Origin: JACCZX01 sp963829995 | GTDB taxonomy: Bacteria > Pseudomonadota > Gammaproteobacteria > Burkholderiales > Burkholderiaceae_F | DNA: 64,000 bases | Assembly: GCA_963829995.1 (NCBI GenBank) | Contig: CAWHKW010000031.1 | Span: forward strand, 1 to 64,000 | Reading direction: 5' to 3' | In this document: piece by piece, positions 28,080-36,329 of the stretch | Layout: every line of letters starts with the position of its first letter | Position numbering within the stretch: the stretch's first letter is position 1 | Notes under the pieces: model-generated | Told to the model about the DNA's origin: nothing | Seen by the model: the letters and a program-made list of their open reading frames with translations, nothing else | Databases searched by the model: none | Program-made: the position numbers and the translations under genes

Positions 28080-28409
28080 TTACGGCTTTGCTTTCTCGGC
28101 CGGTTGGCCTGGGATCGCGCTTGGAACGGTGCCCGGCGCGTACGCCGCGTCAATGTCCGCTGCCATGGCTAGTCCCTTGGCGTTGCGCTTCACCTTCTGC
28201 CACACCGTTTCATGATACTTATTGAACTCGTCTCTGGAGATCATGCCGTCGTTGTTCGTGTCCATCGCTTTCATCCGCATGTCTTGCTTCGCCGCCGTTT
28301 TTTGTTCTTTCGCTTCTTTCGTCGTAGTTGGAGCGGTCGTTTGAGCGGTTGCCGACCCTGTCATACCGACCACGGCCGCACCAACCATAATTGCAATCAG
28401 TCTGCGCAT
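28080..28409 (-). CDS. Secreted EF-hand calcium-binding protein
   Basis: A 109-residue protein from ATG 28409, preceded by TAGGAGGA. A signal peptide spans residues 1-23 (MVGAAVVGMTGSATAQ). One canonical EF-hand loop spans D50 to E61 (DTNNDGMISRDE), with calcium-ligand positions 1, 3, 5 and 12 all filled. A Thr/Lys-rich linker precedes it, and the Pro/Ala tail is disordered. A single EF-hand suggests dimerisation or a calcium-sensing rather than buffering role. It is transcribed against the transporter operon. Function is unknown. Confidence 0.8.
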   Translation of the reverse strand: MRRLIAIMVGAAVVGMTGSATAQTTAPTTTKEAKEQKTAAKQDMRMKAMDTNNDGMISRDEFNKYHETVWQKVKRNAKGLAMAADIDAAYAPGTVPSAIPGQPAEKAKP

Positions 28410-28550
28410 ACTTCCTCCTAGTAAGTTGCGCTGGCTCATCGATGTGCGCGCGCAATGTCGAGGTTTCAGCAAGAAGGGTGCCTGACGAGGGCGACACCGC
28501 CCACTCGAGCGAGCATCTATGATGCGTGGCTGCCCGCATAAGACAATCTA

Positions 28551-28742
28551 ATGGCACTGCGCGTCTACAGCATCATCGCAATGGCGGCTCTGATCGCCTG
28601 CACCGGCCGCGATACGGCTGATGCCGCAAAAACACCGCTTCCGACGCGGCAGACGACGATCGATCCAGTGACCAAGAAGCTCGACACCGCGCGTGAGGAC
28701 GCGGAGCGGCGCCGGCAGCAAGTTGACGACGCTTACAAGTAG
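28551..28742 (+). CDS. Small putative lipoprotein
   Basis: A 63-residue protein with a lipoprotein signal: hydrophobic stretch YSIIAMAALIAC with a cysteine at residue 17, fitting a lipobox (LIAC). The mature part is short, charged and probably helical (REDAERRRQQVDDAYK). It lies 12 bases before the PaaK-like ligase gene in the same direction, so the two may share a transcript. Similar tiny lipoproteins occur in many proteobacteria without a known role. Confidence 0.55.
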   Translation: MALRVYSIIAMAALIACTGRDTADAAKTPLPTRQTTIDPVTKKLDTAREDAERRRQQVDDAYK

Positions 28743-28754
28743 GCAGCATCGCAA

Positions 28755-29984
28755 ATGACCGAACATCTCGACAACCGCGAGGCACGCGACCCGCAACGGC
28801 GCGAGCTAGATCTGATGGGCCACTTGCCCGGCCTGCTCGCCAAAGCGATGAAGTCGCCCGGCTGGCAGCGACATCTGGGCGACATCGATACTGCACAGAT
28901 CAACAGTCGTGCAGCGCTCGCCCGGCTTCCGCTGCTGCGCAAATCGGAATTACCCGCGTTACAAAAAGCCAGGCCACCGTTCGGCGATTTTGTATCGGCC
29001 GAGCCGCAGCGGTTCGGCCGGTTGTTCACATCGCCGGGGCCGATCTACGAACCCGAGGTCAAGCACGACGATGCGTGGCGCGCCTCGCGCTCGTTGTACG
29101 CGGCGGGCTTCGTCAGCGGCGACATCGTTCTGAATACCTTTTCCTATCACCTGGTGCCGGGTGGCTTCATCATGGACGGCGGCGCGCGCTGCCTCGGATG
29201 CACTGTCATTCCAGCAGGCCCGGGCAACACCGAACAGCAATTGGACATCATCGAACATCTGAAACCCGCCGCCTACACCGGCACTCCGGACTTCCTGAAA
29301 ATTCTTCTCGATGCGGCTGCCGCCGGCAGCCGCGATGTGGCGTCGATAAAAAAGGCGGTCGTATCGGGTGCGGCGTTTCCACCGTCGTTGCAGGCCGCCA
29401 TTAAGGCGCTTGGGATCGACGCTTATCAGGCGTACGCGGTGGCCGATATCGGCGTGGTTGCGTACGAAAGCCGGGCGCGCGAAGGGTTGATCGTCAACGA
29501 AGACGTGCTGATTGAAATCGTGCGTCCGGGTACAGGTATTCCGGTGGCCGATGGGGAAGTCGGCGAGGTCGTCGTCACCTCGTTCGATCCCGACCGCCCG
29601 TGGATTCGACTCGCGCTCGGCGATCTGTCGGCGGTTTTGCCCGGCCTATCCCCGTGTGGCCGCACCAACGCGCGCATCAAGGGTTGGATGGGGCGTGCCG
29701 ATCAAATCACGAAGGTGAAAGGCATGTTCGTGCGACCCGAGCAGATGGCCGAGGTCGCGCGTCGCCACGCAGAACTGAAGCGCTTGCGCCTGGTGGTCAC
29801 GCGCGCCGGCGAGATCGATGCGATGACGCTGCGGGCGGAGTCCGAATCGAACGACCCGTCGTTGCAGCGCGCGGTCGGCGAAACGCTGCGCTCGATCACC
29901 AAACTGGGCGGTGCGGTCGAGCTACTTGCGCCGGGATCGCTTCCGAATGACGGAAAGGTCATCGAAGACGCGCGCAGCTTCTAG
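28755..29984 (+). CDS. Phenylacetate-CoA ligase-like (PaaK-type) AMP-forming enzyme
   Basis: A 409-residue member of the adenylate-forming superfamily closest to PaaK. Motifs are FTSPGPIYEP in place of the canonical AMP-binding P-loop, AAYTGTPDFLKILL, the GEVVVTSF / RLALGDLS region, and IKGWMGRADQITKVKGMFVRPEQM at the start of the C-terminal domain. The P-loop lacks the usual Ser/Thr-Gly-Thr-Thr-Gly core, as in PaaK-like relatives of Liv clusters. It may activate an aryl or short acid imported by the neighbouring transporter. The substrate is unknown. Confidence 0.82.
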   Translation: MTEHLDNREARDPQRRELDLMGHLPGLLAKAMKSPGWQRHLGDIDTAQINSRAALARLPLLRKSELPALQKARPPFGDFVSAEPQRFGRLFTSPGPIYEPEVKHDDAWRASRSLYAAGFVSGDIVLNTFSYHLVPGGFIMDGGARCLGCTVIPAGPGNTEQQLDIIEHLKPAAYTGTPDFLKILLDAAAAGSRDVASIKKAVVSGAAFPPSLQAAIKALGIDAYQAYAVADIGVVAYESRAREGLIVNEDVLIEIVRPGTGIPVADGEVGEVVVTSFDPDRPWIRLALGDLSAVLPGLSPCGRTNARIKGWMGRADQITKVKGMFVRPEQMAEVARRHAELKRLRLVVTRAGEIDAMTLRAESESNDPSLQRAVGETLRSITKLGGAVELLAPGSLPNDGKVIEDARSF

Positions 29985-30018
29985 CACGCTGTCTTGAGCC
30001 CTATTCAGGTGCGCGCCA

Positions 30019-30735
30019 TCACCGTCGGCGGGCGGTGGCCGTCACTTTTCTAGCCGATTTTCTCGGCGGCGGCAGACGCTTGGCGTTTTTCTTTCCTGAC
30101 GCGCGTGTGACGGCTTTCTTGGCCGGCGTTTTTTTCTTCGCGGCGCGTGACTTGACCGGCGACTTGCCATTGCCAGCGGCCATACTTCCGGTGGCGATGT
30201 CGATCGCCGCAACCATCGCATCGCGCATCGAATGAGCCATCGCGTTGATGGCGTCGGTCATAGCGACGGCCGGCTTTCCGATCGCGAGCTTGACGGTCTT
30301 TGCCGGTGGCGCCGCCGCCTCTTCGTTGATGTCCCACAGCTTCAGCAATTCCGCCTGCGTGGGAACCGCGCCCTGAGCGACACGCTGCCTGCGTGCCGCC
30401 ACTGAGTCGCGCACGATCCGTTCCACTACGTCGAGCGGCAACCGATTCAAATCCGAAAATTTGATAAAGCTCTTGGCGGCGTTGACGCCAGTCAACGCAT
30501 CCTTATGCTTCAAGACGACGTCTCTTTCGGCGACGTACAGCGACATATGGCGGCGTCCGGATTCAAGGGCGAACAGCGGCCCATCCAGCTCATAAAACGC
30601 CAGGCCATAGCGCATGCTTTCGCGCACCCCACGTGCGGAGCGCCGAATCATGCTGCATAAACGCGCCATCGCCACGCGACGATCCGGCGGCAGATCGCGC
30701 AGGTAGGCGCCTACCGTCGAAGCAGTCGAAACCAT
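30019..30735 (-). CDS. DUF1801 (YdhG-like) protein with histone-H1-like basic tail
   Basis: A 238-residue protein in two parts. Residues 1-100 resemble DUF1801/YdhG (LCSMIRRSARGVRESMRYG, MSLYVAERDVVLKHK). After a linker and an Ala/Met-rich helix, residues ~185-238 are extremely basic and low in complexity (SRAAKKKTPAKKAVTRASG, RKVTATARRR), like bacterial histone-H1/AlgP-type tails that bind nucleic acid. The fusion suggests a DNA- or RNA-associated role, but none is established. The ATG at 30735 has GGAGGA (minus strand) immediately upstream. Confidence 0.7.
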   Translation of the reverse strand: MVSTASTVGAYLRDLPPDRRVAMARLCSMIRRSARGVRESMRYGLAFYELDGPLFALESGRRHMSLYVAERDVVLKHKDALTGVNAAKSFIKFSDLNRLPLDVVERIVRDSVAARRQRVAQGAVPTQAELLKLWDINEEAAAPPAKTVKLAIGKPAVAMTDAINAMAHSMRDAMVAAIDIATGSMAAGNGKSPVKSRAAKKKTPAKKAVTRASGKKNAKRLPPPRKSARKVTATARRR

Positions 30736-30805
30736 GTTTTTCCTCCGGCAACTACACGCAAACGGGCAATTTTACCGCGTTCGTTGCGTCCGAGGTAATA
30801 GGACC

Positions 30806-31387
30806 CTACTCCGGGCGTGGCCGATAGAAGACGAAGTCGGAGGTGAAATCGACGCGCAGGAGCTGATTGAGTTGGGAAGCCTCGCAACGCGCCGGCGGCA
30901 TACCGCCCGAGGTATTGACTCGTTGCACGTGGGTGATGTTTTCGAGGGCACCTTTGCCGAAGCTGCGCGTGGTTAGCAGTAGCCAGCGCAGATCGGTTGG
31001 CTTCGCGGCCTCGTCGTAGGCTGCGATGTTTGAAACCAGCCGGCTGCCGTCTTCGTGTTCGAACGAAAAATTGGCACCGTGCTGACCCACTTCCTTACCG
31101 CTCGAATCGAGTAATTCGGCTTGCGGCTGGCGAAACACCCAGACGGTCCCCGCGTCGCGCTTTTCGCAACGGAAAATCTGGACGCCCCGTGCTGCGAGCT
31201 GAAGCGCCGGCTCGTGCGTCGAGGGCGCTTTTATCTTCGAAAAGAAACCAAGACTCGGCGACGGTATGGGTGCCGACGACGGCGACGTTGGGCCAGTGCC
31301 AGCGCTCGGCGGAAACGTCGTGGACTGAGTTGCGCAGGCGGTCACGAGCACTGCGCAGATTGATCCAATTACAGAGATTCGATTCAT
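30806..31387 (-). CDS. DUF3455 domain lipoprotein
   Basis: A 193-residue protein from ATG 31387. The first 18 residues end in a lipobox (LVTAC). A Ser/Pro-rich linker follows, then the DUF3455 domain: LQLAARGVQIFRCEKRD, VWVFRQPQAELLDSSG, HEDGSRLVSN, WLLLTTRSFGKGALENI and the closing RVNTSGGMPPARC with its cysteine. DUF3455 proteins are secreted and uncharacterised. It is divergent from the formate dehydrogenase operon across 229 bases containing palindromic sequences. Confidence 0.82.
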   Translation of the reverse strand: MNRISVIGSICAVLVTACATQSTTFPPSAGTGPTSPSSAPIPSPSLGFFSKIKAPSTHEPALQLAARGVQIFRCEKRDAGTVWVFRQPQAELLDSSGKEVGQHGANFSFEHEDGSRLVSNIAAYDEAAKPTDLRWLLLTTRSFGKGALENITHVQRVNTSGGMPPARCEASQLNQLLRVDFTSDFVFYRPRPE

Positions 31388-31433
31388 AGAAGTAATTTTC
31401 GCGCAACTAGAGATTACACAAACGAGCGTTCGG

Positions 31434-31448
31434 TATTGCATTGCAATA
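31434..31448. promoter_or_regulatory. Perfect 15-base palindrome upstream of the formate dehydrogenase operon
   Basis: TATTGCA-T-TGCAATA, two 7-base arms around one central base. It is AT-rich against a GC-rich background and sits 169 bases before the fdoG start and 47 before the divergent lipoprotein start. The symmetry suggests an operator for a dimeric regulator. The regulator is not identified. Confidence 0.45.
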
Positions 31449-31517
31449 TCGCGATCAAGTTGAAGGCGGCGCGTTGCCGGCATATAGTGAGTGAGCGCGA
31501 CACCCAAGTCGTTTATT

Positions 31518-31535
31518 GGCGCATGAATTTGCGCC
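31518..31535. promoter_or_regulatory. Inverted repeat in the formate dehydrogenase promoter region
   Basis: GGCGCA (31518-31523) and TGCGCC (31530-31535) flank six bases, about 82 bases before the fdoG start. It may be an operator half-site pair or part of the leader. It superficially resembles a sigma-54 site, but the GG-to-GC spacing is 11 rather than 10. Confidence 0.3.
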
Positions 31536-31616
31536 CTGCTTGAAGGTTATGTAAGTTTTTTGCGCAAGCAGAAGCAATCAAAACGCGCAACCGCATCAAT
31601 ACCACCGGGAGATTCA

Positions 31617-34600
31617 ATGAATGCACCACTGAGTCGACGCCAGTTCTTTCGAATTTGCGCGACGGGACTAGGCACGTCTTCGGCGGTCGGGCTCGGCTTT
31701 TCGCCGCAGCTTGCGCTTGCTGAAGTGCGCACCTTCAAGCTCGCGCAAACCAACGAGACGCGAGGCACGTGTCCGTATTGCTCGGTCAGCTGCGGCGTGA
31801 TCATGTACACGCGCGGCAACAAGGAAAAGAACACCAAGACCAGCATCATTCATATAGAAGGCGATCCCGATCACCCTGTTAATCGCGGCACGCTGTGTCC
31901 TAAGGGCGCTGCACTGCTCGATCTCGTGCACTCGCCGCACCGTCTTCAGTACCCGCAGGTACGCGAGCCGGGCACCAACGAGTGGAAGCGCATTTCGTGG
32001 GACGACGCACTGACGCGTGTCGCCAAGCACATGAAGGCCGATCGCGACGCAAATTTTGTCGAGAAGAACGACAAAGGCGTCACGGTGAATCGCTGGAATA
32101 CGACCGGCTTGTTGATCTCGAGTGCAATCTCGAACGAGCCGGGTTACCTCGCAGTGAAAATGGCACGCGCGCTCGGGATGGTCGCGCTCGATACCCAAGC
32201 GAGGGTTTGACACGCGCCAACGGTGTCCAGTCTGGGCCCGACATTTGGCAGAGGTGCGATGACCAACCACTGGGTGGACATCAAGAACACTGACCTCGCA
32301 ATCATCATGGGCGGCAACGCCGCCGAAGCACACCCGTGCGGCTTCAAGTGGGTGACCGAAGCACTCGAGCACCGCAAGGCGAAGCTGATCGTGGTCGATC
32401 CGCGCTTCACGCGCTCGGCGGCGATCGCCGATGTATACGCGCCGATTCAGAGTCGGCACCGACATCGCGTTCCTGGGCGGGGTCATCAACTACCTGCTGT
32501 CGAACAACAAGATTCATCAGGAGTACGTGAAGGCGTATACGAACGCCCCGTTCCTGATCAAGGACGAGTTTGCGTTTAGCGACGGGTATTTCAGCGGCTA
32601 CGCGCCCGACAAGCGCACGTACGACAAGACAAGCTGGGGCTACCAGATCGGGCGCCGACGGCTTCGCGATGGTCGACGAGACGCTAGAGAACCCGCGCTG
32701 CGTGTACCAGCTGATGAAGACGCACTTTTCGCGTTACACGCCGGACATGGTCAATCAAATCTGCGGCACGCCGAAGGACAAGTTTCAACAGGTGTGCGAC
32801 TTGATCGGATCGACGGCGACACCGGACCGCGTGATGACGATTCTGTACGCGCTCGGCTGGACGCAGCATTCGGTGGGCTCGCAGAACATCCGCACGATGG
32901 CGATGATTCAGCTGTTGTTAGGGAACATGGGCCGCGCGGGTGGTGGTGTGAATGCGTTGCGCGGTCATGCGAACGTGCAGGGCATTACCGATATGTGCGC
33001 CTACTCCGAAGTGCTGCCAGGCTATCTGTCGGCGCCGACCGATGCCGACGATACGCGGGAGAAGTACAACGCTGCGCGGACGCCCAAGCCATTGCGTCCC
33101 AACCAGATGAACTTTCCGCAGAACTTTGCAAAGTGGCACGTCAGTCTGCAGAAGGCATGGTTCGGCGATCACGCAACCAAGGAGAATGACTTCGCATATG
33201 ACCTGACACCGAAACGCGACGGCGCGTATGACGTGTTGGCCATTTTCGAGCGCATGTATCAGGGGCGGGTGAACGGATTCATTTCGCAGGGCATGAACCC
33301 GCTGGCCGCGTTGCCGAACAAGAACAAGCTCACGGCTGCGTTATCGAAGCTGAAGTATCTGGTCATCATCGACCCGCTGCGCACCGAGACCGGAGAGTTT
33401 TGGAAGAACTACGGCAACTCGAACAACGTCAAGCCGGAAGACATCAAGACTGAAGTGATCATGTTGCCGGCCAACGTCATCCATGAGGAAGCCGGATCGT
33501 TTACGAGCTCGGGCCGGGTGGCGCAGTGGCATTGGGCCGCCTCTGAGCCGCCGGGCGAAGCCAAGATCGATCGCGAAATCATCGGCAGCTTGTTCATGAA
33601 GCTGCGCGAGATGTACGCGAAAGATGGCGGCAAGTTTCCGGACGCGATCATGAAGGTCACGTGGAACTATGCCAACCCGAACCTGCCGAGCGCGGAAGAA
33701 TTGCTGCGCGAAATCAGCGGGCGTGCATTGACTGATGTGGTGGATCCGAAGGACAAAACGAAGTTCCTGGCCAGAGCGGGCGAGCAGCTTCCTGGATTTG
33801 GCATCTTGCAGGACGACGGGTCAACGGCGTGCGGCAACTGGCTGTATTGCGGTTCTTGGTCGCAGGCCGGCAATCTGACCGCGCGGCGCGACTCGAACGA
33901 CCCGGGCAATTTGGGCAACAACCTGACCTGGGGCTATTCGTGGCCGGCCAACCGGCGCGTTCTTTACAACCGCGCGGGTGCCGATCCGAGCGGCAAGCCG
34001 TGGGACGCAAAGCGCGGCGGCATTCGCTGGGACGGCACACGCTGGGTCGGGCATCGACGTACCCGGATATCGGGTCCGACTCTCGGGCCCGACAGCGGCG
34101 CCGGGCCGTTCATCATGACCAACGAAGGTGTCGCGCGTCTGTTTGCGCCAGCGATGAACGAAGGGCCTTTCCCCGAGCACTACGAACCGTTCGAAACGCC
34201 GATCGGCACCAACCCGCTGCATCCGAAGGTGGTCAGCAATCCAGTGGCGCGCGTGTTCAAGGGCGACATGGAATCGTTCGGCAAGGTCGAACAATTCCCG
34301 TATGCGGCGACAACCTACCGCCTGACCGAGCACATGCACTTCTGGACCAAGAACGTCGAATCCAACGCAATCGTTCAGCCCGCGCAGTTTGTTGAGATCG
34401 GCGAGAAGCTGGCGAAAGCGAAGGGCATCGGCAACGGTGATGAGGTCAAGGTGACCAGTAATCGCGGCGAGATCAGGGCGAAGGCGGTCGTCACCAAGCG
34501 CGTCGCCGATCTGACTTGCAATGGCAAGGAGGTGATGACGGTGGGGATCCCGATCCACTGGGGCTTCATCGGGGTCGCTAAGAGCGGCTTCCTGGCGAAC

Positions 34601-34681
34601 ACGCTGACACCGTATGTCGCTGATGCCAATTCGCAGACGCCGGAATACAAGGCGTTCTTGGTCAACATCGAGAAAGCGTAG
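31617..34681 (+). CDS. fdoG: Selenocysteine-containing formate dehydrogenase alpha subunit (FdnG/FdoG type)
   Basis: Catalytic molybdopterin/4Fe-4S subunit that oxidises formate to CO2. From ATG 31617 a twin-arginine signal (SRRQFFRICATG) precedes the cluster motif CPYCSVSC. Codon 198 is an in-frame UGA (32208-32210) in the context TQARV-U-HAPTV, where E. coli FdnG has selenocysteine 196; the same frame continues into LGPTFGRGAMTNHWVDIKN. Two later +1 insertions break the frame, near 32450 (APIR|VGTDIAF) and in GGG at 32649-32651 (YQIG|ADGFAM). Three more, at 34049-34087, cancel out locally. Corrected length is about 1019 residues, matching FdnG. AGGAGG-led fdoH follows 9 bases on. Confidence 0.93.
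32208..32239 (+). promoter_or_regulatory. SECIS element directing UGA to selenocysteine
   Basis: After the UGA come 11 bases, then a hairpin: GG, a bulged U (32224), GUCC, loop AGUCU (32229-32233), GGGCCC. In E. coli fdhF the UGA is likewise followed by 11 bases and a hairpin opening GG with a bulged U and a GUCU-containing loop, the SelB contact site. The match in spacing, bulge and loop is close. Confidence 0.85.
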
Positions 34682-34690
34682 GAGGAAACC

Positions 34691-36256
34691 ATGCCATCTA
34701 TGCAATCACTCGACGTACAAAAACGCTCGGCCACCACGACGGCGTCACCGCAGGTTCGCATTGCCGGCGAGCCAGTCGCGAAACTGATCGACATCAGCAA
34801 GTGCATCGGCTGCAAGGCATGCCAGGTCGCGTGCATGCAGTGGAACGATCTGCGCGACGACATCGGCACCACTGTCGGCGTGTACGACAACCCGATCGAT
34901 CTGACCGATCAGTCGTGGACGGTGATGCGGTTTGCCGAAGTCACCGCCCCAGATGGCCCGATGGCCGGGCAAATGGAGTGGCTGATCCGCAAGGACGGCT
35001 GCATGCACTGCGAAGATCCAGGCTGCCTGAAAGCCTGCCCGGCCCCGGGCGCGATCGTCAAGTACGCCAACGGCATCGTCGACTTCATCTCCGAGAACTG
35101 CATCGGCTGCGGCTATTGCATCGCCGGCTGCCCGTTCGACATTCCGCGCATCAGCAAAAAAGACAACAAGGCCTACAAGTGCTCGTTGTGCTCCGATCGC
35201 GTGGCCGTGGGACTTGCGCCCGCGTGCGTCAAAACCTGTCCTACCGGGGCGCTGCAGTTCGGCTCCAAGGTCGACATGGTCGCGCGCGGCGAGAAGCGCG
35301 TGGTCGATCTGAAGGAGCGTGGCTTCCAGAAGGCGGGTCTTTATAACCCGCAGGGCGTGGGTGGTACGCACGTGATGTACGTGCTGCAGCACGCCGACCA
35401 GCCCGGGCTGTACAACGATCTGCCGACCGATCCGACGATCAGCCCGTGGGTCAGCCTATGGAAGGGCATCGCCAAGCCGCTGATGGCACTGACGCTTGGT
35501 GTTGCGGCGCTCGGCGCTTTCTTCCACTACGTCACGCGTGGTCCGAAGGAAGTCGATGAGTCTGCGGACTCAGGTGAGCGTACCGTGACACGTCACGATA
35601 GGGGGGTCGTAATGGCAGTCGTGATGAGAAGTGGAGAAATCCGGCGCTACGACGCAAACGAGCGGCTCAATCACTGGGCCGTCGCGATCCTGTTCGTCTT
35701 GCTGGCTGCCTCCGGACTCGCGTTCTTCCACCCGTCTTTCTGGTTCTTGAGCGCATTGCTGGGTGGAGGGAACTGGGCGCGCATCCTGCACCCGTTCCTC
35801 GGCGTGCTGATGTTCGTGCTGTTTATCGTGATGATGATGCGCTACTGGACCGACAACAAGATCCAGCCGTACGACCGCGAATGGAGCAAGCGACTACCCG
35901 ACTTCATCGAGAACCGCGATCACGACCTGCCGGCGATCGACAAGTACAACATCGGGCAGAAGTGGGTGTTCTGGATCACAGTCGTCACGATGGCGTTGTT
36001 GATCATCTCCGGCGTCATCATGTGGCGGCCGTACTTTGCGGATGCTTTCGCCATCAATGTGGTCCGGATTGCGGCGGTTGTGCATGCCGTCTCGGCCTTC
36101 ATCCTGATCCTCGCGATCATCGTGCACATCTACGCAGGCGTATTCTGGGTCGCCGGTGCTTTGCGTGCGATGACGCGCGGCTACGTGTCGCACAACTGGG
36201 CGCGTCATCATCATCCGCTGTGGTATCGGCGCATGACGGGCGGCAACGTCAAGTAA
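34691..36256 (+). CDS. fdoH: Formate dehydrogenase beta (iron-sulfur) and gamma (cytochrome b) subunits in one open frame
   Basis: Residues 1-~300 are the beta subunit, with four ferredoxin-type cysteine clusters: CIGCKACQVAC, CMHCEDPGCLKAC, CIGCGYCIAGC and CSLCSDR with CVKTC. A membrane anchor follows (PLMALTLGVAALGAFFHYV). Residues ~308-521 are the gamma subunit, a four-helix cytochrome b556 with heme-ligand histidines in NHW, LHPFLG, VHAVS and VHIYAG. E. coli encodes these as separate FdoH (~300) and FdoI (~211). An ATG at 35612 behind AGGGGGG would give a 214-residue gamma subunit, so this may be two genes joined by an indel near 35550-35600, or a real fusion. The complex passes electrons from formate to quinone. 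Confidence 0.9.
   Translation: MPSMQSLDVQKRSATTTASPQVRIAGEPVAKLIDISKCIGCKACQVACMQWNDLRDDIGTTVGVYDNPIDLTDQSWTVMRFAEVTAPDGPMAGQMEWLIRKDGCMHCEDPGCLKACPAPGAIVKYANGIVDFISENCIGCGYCIAGCPFDIPRISKKDNKAYKCSLCSDRVAVGLAPACVKTCPTGALQFGSKVDMVARGEKRVVDLKERGFQKAGLYNPQGVGGTHVMYVLQHADQPGLYNDLPTDPTISPWVSLWKGIAKPLMALTLGVAALGAFFHYVTRGPKEVDESADSGERTVTRHDRGVVMAVVMRSGEIRRYDANERLNHWAVAILFVLLAASGLAFFHPSFWFLSALLGGGNWARILHPFLGVLMFVLFIVMMMRYWTDNKIQPYDREWSKRLPDFIENRDHDLPAIDKYNIGQKWVFWITVVTMALLIISGVIMWRPYFADAFAINVVRIAAVVHAVSAFILILAIIVHIYAGVFWVAGALRAMTRGYVSHNWARHHHPLWYRRMTGGNVK
35600..35614 (+). promoter_or_regulatory. Ribosome binding site and internal start of the gamma subunit
   Basis: AGGGGGG at 35600-35606 lies 5 bases before ATG 35612. 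Both alternative frames just upstream hit a TGA (at about 35574 and 35587), as expected where a separate beta-subunit gene once ended. This supports independent initiation of the cytochrome subunit. Confidence 0.5.
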
Positions 36257-36285
36257 CGCCGGCACGCTGACTTTTTGTTTGACCT

Positions 36286-36311
36286 GCGGCAGGAGCGATC
36301 CTGCCGCTTTT
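36286..36311 (+). terminator. Hairpin terminator between the gamma subunit and fdhE
   Basis: GCGGCAGGA / TCCTGCCGC, nine pairs with a four-base loop (36286-36307), followed by TTTT. It lies 30 bases behind the cytochrome subunit stop. It would terminate or attenuate transcription so that fdhE-selA-selB are made at lower level than the structural subunits. Confidence 0.75.
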
Positions 36312-36329
36312 GCTTCACACTTGAGCTTT

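Noticed and set aside
31516..31534. Sigma-54-like promoter (TTGGCGC...TTTGC) before fdoG
   Set aside because: The distance between the GG and GC elements is 11 rather than the required 10, and no enhancer-binding protein gene is nearby.
31617..32210. A short truncated formate dehydrogenase ending at TGA 32210
   Set aside because: The same frame continues with strong FdnG similarity past the TGA, a SECIS follows, and selA, selB and selC are adjacent, so the TGA is selenocysteine.
32440..32660. Programmed ribosomal frameshifting in fdoG
   Set aside because: No slippery heptamer or downstream pseudoknot is evident, the slips are in different sequence contexts, and the same kind of insertion occurs in unrelated genes of the window.
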